From: Thermococcus thioreducens
Lineage (GTDB): Archaea; Methanobacteriota_B; Thermococci; Thermococcales; Thermococcaceae
Length of the DNA stretch: 64,000 nt
Direction of reading: 5' to 3'
Assembly: GCF_002214545.1 (NCBI RefSeq)
Contig: NZ_CP015105.1
Coordinates: 1,240,001-1,304,000, forward strand
The notes below the pieces were generated by a model. That model did no database searches and was not told the DNA's origin. It saw only the letters and a list, made by a program, of their open reading frames with translations. Below, piece by piece: positions 9,365-17,395 of this stretch. A program made the translations under genes and the position numbers. Position 1 is the stretch's first letter. Each line of letters starts with the position of its first letter.

Positions 9365-10654
9365 ATGGCTGAAGGATACAAGGCTTACCGCGATAGGGTT
9401 CTGAACTTTCTGGAGGAGCACGAGAAGTGGAGGAGCCACACGATAAACCTCATCGCAAGTGAAAACGTGACCTCCCCCAGCGTTACCCGTGCCGTTAAGA
9501 GCGGGTTCATGCACAAATATGCTGAAGGCTGGCCGAGGCAGAGATACTATCAGGGCTGTAAGTACGTTGACGAGGTCGAGCTGATTGGAGTAGAACTCTT
9601 CACCAAGCTCTTCGGGAGTGACTTCGCCGACCTCAGGCCGATCTCCGGAACCAACGCCAACCAGGCCGCTTTCTTCGGCTTGACTCAGCCCGGGGACAAG
9701 GCGATAGTCCTCCACACCAGCCACGGCGGGCACATAAGCCACATGCCCTTCGGTGCCGCAGGAATGCGCGGGCTTGAGGTCCACACCTGGCCGTTCGACA
9801 ACGATGAGTTCAACATTGACGTTGATAAAGCTGAAAAGCTCATCCGCGAGATTGAGCCCAAGATAGTCGTCTTCGGAGGTTCGCTCTTCCCGTTCCCGCA
9901 TCCTGTCAAGGAGCTCGCCCCGGTGGCCAAGGAGGTCGGTGCTTACGTGATGTATGACGCCGCCCACGTCCTCGGTCTTATAGCAGGCAAGCAGTTCCAG
10001 GATCCGCTCCGCGAAGGAGCTGACATAATAACCGCCTCAACCCATAAGACCTTCCCGGGGCCGCAGGGTGGTGTCATAATCTACAAGAGGTTTGGAGAAA
10101 CCGAGGAGATAGCCAAGCTCCAGTGGGCCATCTTCCCCGGCGTGCTAAGCAACCACCACCTCCACCACATGGCCGGAAAGGTGGTCACCGCGGCGGAGAT
10201 GCTCGAGTACGGTGAGAAGTACGCGGCCCAGATCGTCAAGAACGCCAAGGCCCTCGCCGAGGCTCTCGCTGAGGAGGGCTTCAAGGTCATCGGCGAGGAC
10301 AGGGGCTACACCGAGAGCCACCAGGTTATAGTTGACGTTTCAGACCTCCACCCTGCGGCTGGAGGATGGGCGGCCCCACTCCTTGAGGAGGCCGGCATAA
10401 TCCTCAACAAGAACCTCCTGCCCTGGGACCCGCTTGAGAAGGTCAACGAGCCGAGCGGCCTGCGCATAGGAGTCCAGGAGATGACCCGCGTTGGCATGAT
10501 GGAGGACGACATGAAGGAGATAGCGAGGTTCATCAGGCGCGTCCTCATCGACAGGGAGGATCCGAAGAAGGTCGAGCGCGACGTCTTCTACTTCAGGCAG
10601 AACTTCCAGAGGGTCTACTACTCCTTCGACTATGGCCTGCCGCTCAGGGAGTGA
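9365..10654 (+). CDS. glyA: Serine hydroxymethyltransferase
   Basis: The 429-residue PLP enzyme interconverts serine and glycine with transfer of a one-carbon unit to a pterin (tetrahydromethanopterin-type in thermococci). ATG 9365 is chosen because GAGGTG at 9353-9358 is its ribosome binding site. Clear motifs are NLIASENVTSPSVTRA near the N-terminus, the central MYDAAHVLGLIAG with the cofactor Asp-x-x-His, and the PLP lysine in STHKTFPGPQGG. The length and motifs agree with full-length archaeal GlyA. It is a single-gene transcript followed by a T-rich stretch. Confidence 0.96.
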   Translation: MAEGYKAYRDRVLNFLEEHEKWRSHTINLIASENVTSPSVTRAVKSGFMHKYAEGWPRQRYYQGCKYVDEVELIGVELFTKLFGSDFADLRPISGTNANQAAFFGLTQPGDKAIVLHTSHGGHISHMPFGAAGMRGLEVHTWPFDNDEFNIDVDKAEKLIREIEPKIVVFGGSLFPFPHPVKELAPVAKEVGAYVMYDAAHVLGLIAGKQFQDPLREGADIITASTHKTFPGPQGGVIIYKRFGETEEIAKLQWAIFPGVLSNHHLHHMAGKVVTAAEMLEYGEKYAAQIVKNAKALAEALAEEGFKVIGEDRGYTESHQVIVDVSDLHPAAGGWAAPLLEEAGIILNKNLLPWDPLEKVNEPSGLRIGVQEMTRVGMMEDDMKEIARFIRRVLIDREDPKKVERDVFYFRQNFQRVYYSFDYGLPLRE

Positions 10655-10992
10655 TTTCCGTTCTTTTTTCAATTTTGGCATGTAGTAATTGAGATTTTTC
10701 CAGCGTTTATTGAGGATATCTCCGCAAACCGAGGTGTAAGCTGGGATATTTGCAAATTTTGGACCCATATCTCGGATTTTATTTTAGAAAAAGTTATAAA
10801 ACACCTCCTCAATGTCCCCAGATGGTGTTTGGCCACCGCAGTTATACATCATTGTGATATCTAACGGCCGGACACCACAGCAAAGGCCTTCAAATAAGAT
10901 GGGTCAAATAAGGGCTGAAATCACTTCAATCTCCTTTGAAGCTTTGGCAACCCTTAATAATATTGGGGACAAGTTTTCTCCGGGGAACTGCC
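10655..10992 (+). other. Intergenic region between glyA and Ig-like genes
   Basis: A T-rich run right after glyA (TTCTTTTTTC near 10664) is a likely termination site. Further on there are AT-rich promoter-like stretches: GTTATAAAACACC around 10794 and CCTTAATAATATTGG around 10951, the latter correctly spaced to serve the ATG at 10993. I see no convincing gene or structured RNA in between. Confidence 0.5.
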
Positions 10993-11424
10993 ATGAGGAA
11001 GATAGTTCCGGTCCTGCTGATAGTCCTGCTGGTTCCGATTGGATACTACATGGCATCAAAGGGCGGGGGAAGCAACGGAGTGCAAGACCTCCCGAGTGGT
11101 GAAGGAATCGCTCTGAAGCTCGACAAGAGCAGCTACACCCCAAGCGACGTGATGGTTCTCACACTCCTAAACAACGCCGATACCAACGCCACCACAAGCT
11201 ACCACTTCAAGCTCTACAGGCTGGAAGGTGGGGAGTGGAAGGAAGTCCCAGTGAATCTGATGTTCATAGAGATCGCCGTCGTAATAGAGCCCGGGAAGAG
11301 CTGGGAGCAGAAGGTAAAGCTCTCCGACCTTGGCCTCACACCTGGGCACTACAAGATAGTCAAGGAAGTCTACCTCGGGGGCACGACGGTTAAGGCCGGG
11401 GCTGAGTTCGATATCAATGGATAG
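10993..11424 (+). CDS. Exported Ig-like (BsuPI/Big_14-like) protein, copy 1
   Basis: A 143-residue protein; ATG 10993 opens directly on a signal or anchor helix (IVPVLLIVLLVPIGYYM). The mature part has IALKLDKSSYTPSDVMVLTL, LYRLEGGEWKEVP and LTPGHYKIVKEVYL, the strand pattern of Ig-like domains (BsuPI/Big_14-like) found in cell-surface proteins. It is the first of three adjacent paralogues with the same core motifs. No enzymatic residues are visible; a structural or protein-binding role outside the cell is inferred. Confidence 0.75.
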   Translation: MRKIVPVLLIVLLVPIGYYMASKGGGSNGVQDLPSGEGIALKLDKSSYTPSDVMVLTLLNNADTNATTSYHFKLYRLEGGEWKEVPVNLMFIEIAVVIEPGKSWEQKVKLSDLGLTPGHYKIVKEVYLGGTTVKAGAEFDING

Positions 11425-11450
11425 TGGAAAGCACCTCCTGGGGAGTTGTG

Positions 11451-11924
11451 ATGAGGAGCACAGTTCTCTTGGGCCTCTTTATATTCCTCACTGGTATCAC
11501 GGTCGCCCTCTACGCTGGACCGGGTGTCAATACGGGAAGTTCTCCTGGAGAGGCGAGGGCCATCCTTGAACTTGATAAAACCGTTTACAAATCCGGTGAG
11601 GACCTCATCCTGACTATAAAGAACACAGGGAGCGAGACACTTCTCGTGGGCTCTTTCTACAGACTTTACCGCCTGGAAAACGGAAGATGGGAAGAACTCA
11701 ACATTGGGTTCTCGTTCACTGGTATAGGCTACACGATACCTCCCGGCAGCAACTGGAGCCAAACCGTGCCCCTTGTTACACACGCTTCTGACGGTGCCGG
11801 GAAGCTTGAACCGTTGCCGCCCGGTAGGTACAGGATTATGAAGACTGTGAGCATTGACAGGGGGCGCTGTGGGGGCAGGAGTGGCGAGATAATTCTCTCG
11901 GAGGAGTTCGAGGTGGTCGGATGA
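11451..11924 (+). CDS. Exported Ig-like protein, copy 2
   Basis: A 157-residue paralogue of the preceding protein. After an N-terminal hydrophobic helix (VLLGLFIFLTGITVALYAG) it repeats the core ILELDKTVYKSGEDLILTI, the LYRLENGRWEELN hairpin and LPPGRYRIMKTVSI. ATG 11451 is chosen over the in-frame GTG at 11424, which would add a non-hydrophobic lead. It overlaps copy 3 by 4 bases. Confidence 0.75.
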   Translation: MRSTVLLGLFIFLTGITVALYAGPGVNTGSSPGEARAILELDKTVYKSGEDLILTIKNTGSETLLVGSFYRLYRLENGRWEELNIGFSFTGIGYTIPPGSNWSQTVPLVTHASDGAGKLEPLPPGRYRIMKTVSIDRGRCGGRSGEIILSEEFEVVG

Positions 11925-12346
11925 GGTGGAAGACCGGCGCCGGAATCGTCGTCCTGATGCTCCTCTGGGGCCTGAGCGGACCACACTTTACTGTAAGCCT
12001 CGATAAAAGCACGTATTCACCCGGAGAAGAGCCGGAACTGAGGGTAAGGAACGTCGGTCTGACGCCCATATACTTCGGCCAGGGCTACCTCCTCTACCGG
12101 TGGGAAAACAGGAGCTGGGTTGAAATGAAAACTCCATTTTTCTTTATAGCGAGGCTCTACGACCTGTCCCCATTCCATTCCTGGAAGCAGAGCGTTACCC
12201 TGAAATACCTGCCGGAAAACGAGTCCCCCGGAGAGCCCCGTCCCTACCCCCATCTTCCTCCCGGGCGGTACAGGCTCGTAAAGAGGATCTGCGGATGGCC
12301 CCTGGGATGCAGAAACGCGAGCGTGGAGTTTAAAGTCAGGGAGTGA
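11921..12346 (+). CDS. Exported Ig-like protein, copy 3
   Basis: The third paralogue, 141 residues, starting at an ATGA overlap with copy 2. The N-terminal helix (TGAGIVVLMLLWGLSG) is short and Lys/Arg-poor; the domain repeats TVSLDKSTYSPGEEPELRV, LYRWENRSWVEM and LPPGRYRLVKRICG. The copies are divergent enough that they are not a recent duplication. Together they may form a small surface complex. Confidence 0.75.
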   Translation: MRWKTGAGIVVLMLLWGLSGPHFTVSLDKSTYSPGEEPELRVRNVGLTPIYFGQGYLLYRWENRSWVEMKTPFFFIARLYDLSPFHSWKQSVTLKYLPENESPGEPRPYPHLPPGRYRLVKRICGWPLGCRNASVEFKVRE

Positions 12347-12670
12347 AAAAGAACCTGAGAAGCGAGTCATGGACGGTATGAGACCCCCAAAACTACGACC
12401 GGATAATTTACTTGCGAGTAGTTTGCTGGTGGGTAAATTATGTTCATCATCGTAAAAACAGAGTTCATCATAGCCTACAGAAGGCAAAGGACTGGCAAGT
12501 GGTGCAAAGGAGGCACGATGCTTCCCTATCATTAACTTCGTAAACCCATAGAACTTTACGCTACCGTTAACCATCAAGCTTTACTGTGTTAACTGTATCC
12601 CGCCTCTTACTTTGACCGCAGAGAATAAGAAGTATAGCGCAGGAGTTATTCCATCCCCCGGAGTTCTCCG
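12347..12670. other. Intergenic region with possible gene remnant
   Basis: This stretch is less GC-rich than its flanks and lies between convergent genes. The only plausible reading is a 31-codon plus-strand ORF at 12440-12535 (MFIIVKTEFIIAYRR...), preceded by GGTGGGTAAATT, which could be a remnant of a longer gene or chance. No RNA gene is recognised. Confidence 0.35.
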
Positions 12671-13930
12671 CTAAGGGGTTCTCTCAAGGCTTTCCTTTGC
12701 TATTTCCAGCAGATCATCGGGCGTTAGCACCTCAATCCCCTTGGGTTCCCTCTCAAGGACATCTTTACTTGGAACAACGAGCACCTTTTTACAGTCGAAG
12801 TGCGACAGCTTATTCTCGATCTTCCTGATCTCATCCCGCTTAACCCGCTCCTTCCACTTGACCTCTCCAACGATTTCGAGCCTCTTGAAACCCTGCAACG
12901 CAACGTCAAGCTCAAGCTTCGGGAGTTCAACTCTCACCTGCCTCAGCCCGTAAACCTTCGCAAGCAAATCAGCTATAAAATCCTCAACATGCCTCGGTAG
13001 CTTGTAATCGATTGCTTTCCTTATGAACTCCAGGGGTGTTTCAAGCTCCGTGTAGGCGTACTTGACCTCAAGATAGAAGTGCAGGTCAAGGAGGGGGGAT
13101 GCATGGCGATAAACGAACTTTTTACGCCGCTTTCCGTGAACCAAAAACTTCCGCAGGATGCCCATTTTAGTGAGTACCGCGAGGTATTTCTGTAGGACTC
13201 CAGGGTTGTCTTTCTTCAGCAGTCCGCGGGAGAAAAGGGCGGAGGACAGCTCGGTGCTCGTTCCCTTCCCGTTCGCGACTTCCATCATTATTCCAAGGTA
13301 AATCCTCGTCAGTTCGTGCCCTTCCTCGCTGAAAGTCTCTCCCACCAGCTCGTTCATGAAGGAACCGGAGGATAAGAAAAACCCGGCCAAAAAGCTCCTC
13401 AGCGAGGGATTATAAATCGGCACGAGCATCGGCTCCCTCAGATAAACGGAAGCCTCAACCAGTTCCTTTCCCTTCACTTCCCTTGACAGCTCCACGAGGA
13501 TTTCGCGCTCGTCTATGAGTCCAATCTTTACTGGAGACACTATTCCGAGGAGTGGGCTTTCCTTCATCGAGAGCAGCCTCTGGGCGAGCCACATGGTTGA
13601 CGTTATAAGGATTAACTCCCCTTCCAGTGCCGTGGAGTAGGCGTGGAGTGCATCCAAAAACTCCTCGGGGAGGCGGTGGAACTCGTCGATGACGATTCTT
13701 TTTTTCCCCCTGATGAGCCTCGGAAAGAGCCTGATGAACTCGGGATAAGTTATTTTATCGCCGCTCAGCCTGTCGTGAACTGTTCCATCCCTGTTCACGA
13801 AGAAAAACTCGTCATACTCGGTGAAGTGCTCGACCATGAAGGTCTTGCCTGTTTTTCTCCTTCCGTAGATCATCTTCCAGCCGGGGGATGCGAGGCGGAC
13901 CAACTCTATCCTTCTGGGAATTATTCTCAT
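12671..13930 (-). CDS. Archaeal ATPase with DUF234-type C-terminal domain
   Basis: The start at 13930 (MRIIPRRIELVRL) is chosen because a TATA box lies 26 bases upstream, consistent with a leaderless transcript; the longer frame is rejected. The 419-residue protein has an AAA-type ATPase domain: Walker A YGRRKTGKTF, Walker B RIVIDEFHRLP, and the sensor ITSTMWLAQRLLS. A winged-helix region follows (LKKDNPGVLQKYLAVLTKMGIL), then a nuclease-like C-terminal domain with LELDVAL and IVGEVKWK, the D...E-x-K pattern of PD-(D/E)xK folds. These ATPases are abundant in thermococci and probably behave as selfish or defence-linked elements, but no function is established. Confidence 0.85.
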   Translation of the reverse strand: MRIIPRRIELVRLASPGWKMIYGRRKTGKTFMVEHFTEYDEFFFVNRDGTVHDRLSGDKITYPEFIRLFPRLIRGKKRIVIDEFHRLPEEFLDALHAYSTALEGELILITSTMWLAQRLLSMKESPLLGIVSPVKIGLIDEREILVELSREVKGKELVEASVYLREPMLVPIYNPSLRSFLAGFFLSSGSFMNELVGETFSEEGHELTRIYLGIMMEVANGKGTSTELSSALFSRGLLKKDNPGVLQKYLAVLTKMGILRKFLVHGKRRKKFVYRHASPLLDLHFYLEVKYAYTELETPLEFIRKAIDYKLPRHVEDFIADLLAKVYGLRQVRVELPKLELDVALQGFKRLEIVGEVKWKERVKRDEIRKIENKLSHFDCKKVLVVPSKDVLEREPKGIEVLTPDDLLEIAKESLERTP

Positions 13931-13960
13931 GAGAATAATTCTGACTGAAATTCTTATAAA
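13919..13960 (-). promoter_or_regulatory. Leaderless promoter with start-codon palindrome
   Basis: On the minus strand TTTATAAG (13960-13953) is centred about 26 bases before the A of the ATPase start at 13930. A perfect 22-base palindrome spans 13919-13940 and is centred between the A and T of that ATG (core TTATTCTCATGAGAATAA). A repressor bound here would block both RNA polymerase and the ribosome. The second ATPase gene at 37532 has a similar site. Confidence 0.65.
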
Positions 13961-14041
13961 CCTTTCGAATGGCGAGGAGAAAATCAAAACGGGACGACAC
14001 CGAGGGGAGATCCAACGCTTCTCTGCGGGGGAATTCTGCAG

Positions 14042-14275
14042 ATGGAACTCAACCCAACGGTGGAGACGCTGGCACCAATAAGGAAGCATCTGAAAAAGGT
14101 GAACGAGGACTTCCTGGCGATAGTGAAGCCACAGGAGGAGACGATTGCAAAGGTCTATCCGGGGATGATAAAGCGTTTGCTCGGCCTCGCGCTCGGAAAA
14201 GCGGTCGAGAAAGAATGGGTGGGGATAACCCACAGACACGAGGTCATGAGGCTGAAAATCAGCGGTGTTCTTTGA
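14042..14275 (+). CDS. Small hypothetical protein
   Basis: A 77-residue frame reading MELNPTVETLAPIRKHLKKV at the start and ending in HRHEVMRLKISGVL, with a positively charged helical middle. Codon choice resembles neighbouring genes, and it fills the gap between the divergent ATPase and transcription factor S. No clear ribosome binding site is seen, and it could be the C-terminal remnant of a longer gene. No family is recognised. Confidence 0.45.
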   Translation: MELNPTVETLAPIRKHLKKVNEDFLAIVKPQEETIAKVYPGMIKRLLGLALGKAVEKEWVGITHRHEVMRLKISGVL

Positions 14276-14344
14276 CTGCCCCTTCTGGCAAAACTTTTTA
14301 TTCTCCTCCCACATACCGAACCCTCGGCTAAAGGGGTGAGAAAG

Positions 14345-14677
14345 ATGAAGTTCTGTCCAAAGTGCGGTAACTTGATGCTCCCGGATCGGAAAAAGAAGGT
14401 CTGGGTCTGCCGCTCATGTGGCTATGAGGAGCCCTTTGACGAGAAGAAGGACAGGGAGAAGACCGTCATAAAGCAGAAGGTCGAGCACAAGCCCGACGAG
14501 GGCATCATTGTAGTCGAGCAGGACGTCAAGACCCTGCCAACGACTAAGATAACCTGCCCCAAGTGCGGCAACGATACAGCTTACTGGTGGGAGATGCAGA
14601 CAAGGGCTGGAGACGAGCCGAGCACGATATTCTACAGGTGCACCAAGTGCGGCCACACCTGGAGGGCCTACGAGTGA
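14345..14677 (+). CDS. tfs: Transcription factor S (TFS)
   Basis: A 110-residue protein with two zinc ribbons: an N-terminal one (FCPKCGNLM...CRSCGY) like RPB9 and a C-terminal TFIIS-type one (CPKCGN...CTKCGHTW). The acidic Asp-Glu pair in RAGDEPSTIFYRC is the catalytic loop that enters the polymerase funnel and stimulates cleavage of backtracked RNA. ATG 14345 follows GGGGTGAG. A T-rich TATA element lies near 14293. The gene is joined by a 4-base overlap to a small ORF and then PCNA. Confidence 0.93.
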   Translation: MKFCPKCGNLMLPDRKKKVWVCRSCGYEEPFDEKKDREKTVIKQKVEHKPDEGIIVVEQDVKTLPTTKITCPKCGNDTAYWWEMQTRAGDEPSTIFYRCTKCGHTWRAYE

Positions 14678-14838
14678 ATGAGCTAGAACGTGAAACTCTC
14701 AGAAAGCTCGCGGAGAAGGCCCTGAAGGAGCTTGAGGAAGCTTATAAAAGAATACCCGACACCGACAACGGAAAAGCTTATTTATTCCGCGGGAAAGAAA
14801 GGGTTAGGCTGATGCTCGATATATTAAAGGAGGGGTAA
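14674..14838 (+). CDS. Small conserved-type protein between TFS and PCNA
   Basis: A 54-residue protein starting at GTG 14674, whose GTGA overlaps the TFS stop. It is highly charged and probably two helices (RKLAEKALKELEEAYKRI, then ERVRLMLDILKEG). It ends 2 bases before the PCNA start, with the PCNA ribosome site AAGGAGG inside its last codons. No family is recognised; it may simply couple translation, or be a small partner of PCNA or TFS. Confidence 0.6.
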   Translation: MNELERETLRKLAEKALKELEEAYKRIPDTDNGKAYLFRGKERVRLMLDILKEG

Positions 14839-14840
14839 AG

Positions 14841-15590
14841 ATGCCGTTCGAGATAGTTTTTGATGGTGCCAAGGATTTCGCCGATCTTATAGCCACCGCA
14901 AGCAACCTCATCGACGAGGCCGCCTTCAAGATAACCGAGGAAGGGATATCGATGAGGGCCATGGACCCGAGCAGGGTCGTTCTCATCGACCTCAACCTGC
15001 CCGAGAGCATCTTCTCCAAGTACGAGGTGGAGGAAGAGGAAACCATAGGAATCAACATGGACCACTTCAAGAAGATACTCAAGCGCGGCAAGAACAAGGA
15101 CACGCTCATCCTCAGGAAGGGTGACGAGAACTTCCTTGAGGTCACCTTCGAGGGCACCGCAAAGAGAACCTTCAAGCTCCCGCTCATCGAGGTGGAGGAG
15201 CTTGAGCTTGACCTTCCAGAGCTTCCGTTCACGGCCAAGGTCGTTGTCCTCGGAGAGGTCCTCAAGGAGGCGGTTAAAGATGCTTCCCTAGTCAGCGACG
15301 CCCTCAAGTTCATCGCCACCGAGAACGAGTTCACCATGAAAGCCGAGGGAGAAACGAATGAGGTCGAGATTAAGCTCACCCTTGAGGATGAAGGCCTGCT
15401 CGACCTTGAAGTCGAGGAAGAAACGAAGAGCGCCTACGGAATCAGCTACCTCGCGGACATGATAAAGGGCATCGGCAAGGCCGACGAGGTTATAATACGG
15501 TTCGGCAACGAGATGCCCCTCCAGATGGAGTACCCGATAAGGGACGAGGGCAAGCTGATATTCCTCCTCGCCCCGCGCGTCGAGGACTGA
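14841..15590 (+). CDS. pcn: DNA polymerase sliding clamp PCNA
   Basis: A 249-residue clamp subunit that forms a ring around DNA and tethers the replicative polymerases, FEN1 and ligase. It begins PFEIVFDGAKDFADLIATAS and has the conserved RAMDPSRVVLIDL, the interdomain connector around LIEVEELELDLPELPF and the C-terminal LIFLLAPRVED. Length and motifs match archaeal PCNA. It is flanked by TFS and the Gins51 gene, a gene order typical of Thermococcales. Confidence 0.96.
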   Translation: MPFEIVFDGAKDFADLIATASNLIDEAAFKITEEGISMRAMDPSRVVLIDLNLPESIFSKYEVEEEETIGINMDHFKKILKRGKNKDTLILRKGDENFLEVTFEGTAKRTFKLPLIEVEELELDLPELPFTAKVVVLGEVLKEAVKDASLVSDALKFIATENEFTMKAEGETNEVEIKLTLEDEGLLDLEVEEETKSAYGISYLADMIKGIGKADEVIIRFGNEMPLQMEYPIRDEGKLIFLLAPRVED

Positions 15591-15635
15591 TTTCTCCATT
15601 TCTTTACACCTTTGAATCTTTAGGCTGGTGGGAGC

Positions 15636-16202
15636 GTGGACATCGTCAAGCTCAGGGAACTGCTTGAGGCGGAGCTTTCCTCCCAAGAACTGACCGAACT
15701 AGACGGGGAGTTCTACCGCGAGTTCGACAGTCTGATAAAGGCCCTCAAGCTAAGCGCTGAGAGCTCCCGTGAGAGGGGCGAGGACGTTGAGGAGCGCCTT
15801 TATCTCGCCCAGCTGAGCATAGCAGAAAAGCTCATGCGCGAGATAATCAAAATCAGGCTCCATAAAATCGTTGACCTCGCCGTCGAGGGCATCCCCTACG
15901 GAATGACCGAGGAGGAGAGGCAGATTTTCACGATACTCAGGGCGTTCATAGAGCGTGAAGAGCTGCCGGAGGTTCCGGAAGAGGCCGCTGGGGTTCAGGA
16001 AGAGATCCGGGAGATAGAAACCCCCAAGAAAAAGGTTCCCAGGGAGGCATACATAATCAAAGTTGACCTGCCCAGGATACTCGACCCGGAGCTGAGGGAA
16101 TACGGGCCGTTCAGGGCAGGAGACTTAGTTATTATTCCGGGAATCCTTGGAAAGGTTCTTGTGGAGAGGGAAGCCGCGGAAAGGATAAGGATCGCACCAT
16201 GA
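15636..16202 (+). CDS. GINS complex subunit Gins51 (Gins15)
   Basis: A 188-residue protein starting at GTG 15636. The N-terminal helical A domain (DIVKLRELLEAELSSQELTE, ERLYLAQLSIAEKLMREII, KIRLHKIVDLAV) is followed by a charged linker and a small beta-rich B domain at the C-terminus (DLPRILDPELREYGPFRAGD, then VIIPGILGKVLVERE). The A-then-B order defines the Gins51 class. With Gins23 it forms the GINS complex that activates the MCM helicase in the CMG assembly. The place right after PCNA supports the call. Confidence 0.88.
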   Translation: MDIVKLRELLEAELSSQELTELDGEFYREFDSLIKALKLSAESSRERGEDVEERLYLAQLSIAEKLMREIIKIRLHKIVDLAVEGIPYGMTEEERQIFTILRAFIEREELPEVPEEAAGVQEEIREIETPKKKVPREAYIIKVDLPRILDPELREYGPFRAGDLVIIPGILGKVLVEREAAERIRIAP

Positions 16203-16380
16203 AAGTTTTTTGAAATACCTCTACTGGAAAGCCTCAGAGAACACTATCTTTTCCTATTGTGGAGAGATAATTGCTATTAACTTCTAAATCTCACTATGAG
16301 TTGCACTTTTTTGGAGTTATCCCATCCGGTCCCCAATTAGAGAAGCTCCTGCTTTTCTTGTTCTCGAAGACCCTCATCAG

Positions 16381-17031
16381 CTACTTCTCCCGGCCGTTAA
16401 CTGAGGTTTCCAAGTTAAACCCCCTCTCGTACAGCTCCTCCACTTCTCGATAGAGTTCCCAGAGGAAGTCGTAATTCTCGGGAGTATCCCCATGCTCACG
16501 CTGGATTTCCGCAATAAGCGGAGCGTACTCCTCCAAGTACTCCCTGCTGACCTTCAAAACGTCCTCAACGAACTCCCTGAGGGGAAGCTCGACAACACCC
16601 TTGTGCTTGCCTTTGAATTCTGGACAGTTAGTGACTTCGAGGAGGTCATTGTAGTAGTAGATTCTCGCAAGGTCTTCAGTGGCGCAGAAGTAGTACAACT
16701 CAGCCGCTTCTGTATTAAGGGTTGTCCTAAACACTACTGGCTCGTTGTTCAGCTGGAACTTATCCCACTTGGCGAGTTCTCTCTCGGACTGGGAGAAATC
16801 CTGAACTTTAGGGTCATCTGGCCTCAGCATGTAACTGCTGGCCATTAACAATTCTTGGAAGAATCCGTGAACGTTAACGGCTGCTCCTTCGAGTTTTCCG
16901 TCCCAGCAGATTCCAACGAGTATTGTGTTATCGATGATAAAAACTAAAGTGAAGGGGTCTGGGGATGGCACGTACTCCGTCCAGACTCTTACGAACACGT
17001 GCTTTCCCTTTAAATCAAAATACTCCATCAT
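16381..17031 (-). CDS. Putative immunity protein 2 of toxin locus
   Basis: A 216-residue cytosolic protein whose start overlaps the stop of the short toxin module by 4 bases. It is related to the 17396 protein: DGKLEGAAVNVHGFFQEL aligns with NGELHGMDANPVDFFGGL, and KGVVELPLREFVEDVLKV with KGVVEVPFVEFARDLINV. The one-to-one pairing of each family member with an upstream toxin-like gene is the pattern of cognate immunity proteins, which is an inference. An ATG at 17028 is an alternative start. Downstream is a 27-codon ORF of unknown value. Confidence 0.65.
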   Translation of the reverse strand: MMEYFDLKGKHVFVRVWTEYVPSPDPFTLVFIIDNTILVGICWDGKLEGAAVNVHGFFQELLMASSYMLRPDDPKVQDFSQSERELAKWDKFQLNNEPVVFRTTLNTEAAELYYFCATEDLARIYYYNDLLEVTNCPEFKGKHKGVVELPLREFVEDVLKVSREYLEEYAPLIAEIQREHGDTPENYDFLWELYREVEELYERGFNLETSVNGREK

Positions 17032-17369
17032 CGCTTAACCCTCCACCCAAGATATTTGTTATACTCCCACACGGCACTACCCTTCTCAGGAAAAGCAGTC
17101 TTCAAGACGAATTCCCCCCTCTCAAACTTGAACTCTAACCTAACAACATCAATCCCGTCAACGTTGATTCCAAGCTTCTTAAGATCCACTGAAATTCCAA
17201 AGACCTTACCCTCACTAGCGTGATCAATGAACTCCTTCTTGTATTTTGGATCCTTAAGCGCCCTCTCCAGTACTTCATCAAGGAACTCTCTGAGTTCGCG
17301 CTCATCCCTGAAGACTTTTGGAAGCTGAACAACCCGTCCAGTTTTGGGATCAACAATTTTCTGGCCCAT
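17028..17369 (-). CDS. Orphan C-terminal toxin module (5'-truncated)
   Basis: A 113-residue protein homologous to the C-terminal part of the toxin at 18061. MGQKIV...QLPKVF aligns with MGQEIV...KLPKTI, and FVLKTAFPEKGSAVWEYNKY with YKLITFWPKSGSAVFKFERG. The similarity continues a few codons upstream of the ATG (T-F-W-P versus T-S-F-F-P) until an in-frame TAA, so the module is a cut-off copy lacking the His-rich part seen in the long toxin. It resembles the orphan toxin cassettes that follow polymorphic toxin genes. It may be inactive, or a donor for recombination. Confidence 0.65.
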   Translation of the reverse strand: MGQKIVDPKTGRVVQLPKVFRDERELREFLDEVLERALKDPKYKKEFIDHASEGKVFGISVDLKKLGINVDGIDVVRLEFKFERGEFVLKTAFPEKGSAVWEYNKYLGWRVKR

Positions 17370-17395
17370 GGGCCAGAAAGTTTATTTCTATTCTG

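Noticed and set aside
13969-14331. 120-codon plus-strand ORF rich in Gly, Arg and Asp
   Set aside because: It overlaps the better 14042 frame and looks like a shadow of low-complexity composition without domain features.
17358-17379. Perfect 22-base palindrome centred on the ATG of the short toxin module
   Set aside because: The bases simply encode F-W-P-M-G-Q-K, conserved with the long toxin, so protein constraint explains it; it does not share the consensus of the ATPase palindromes.
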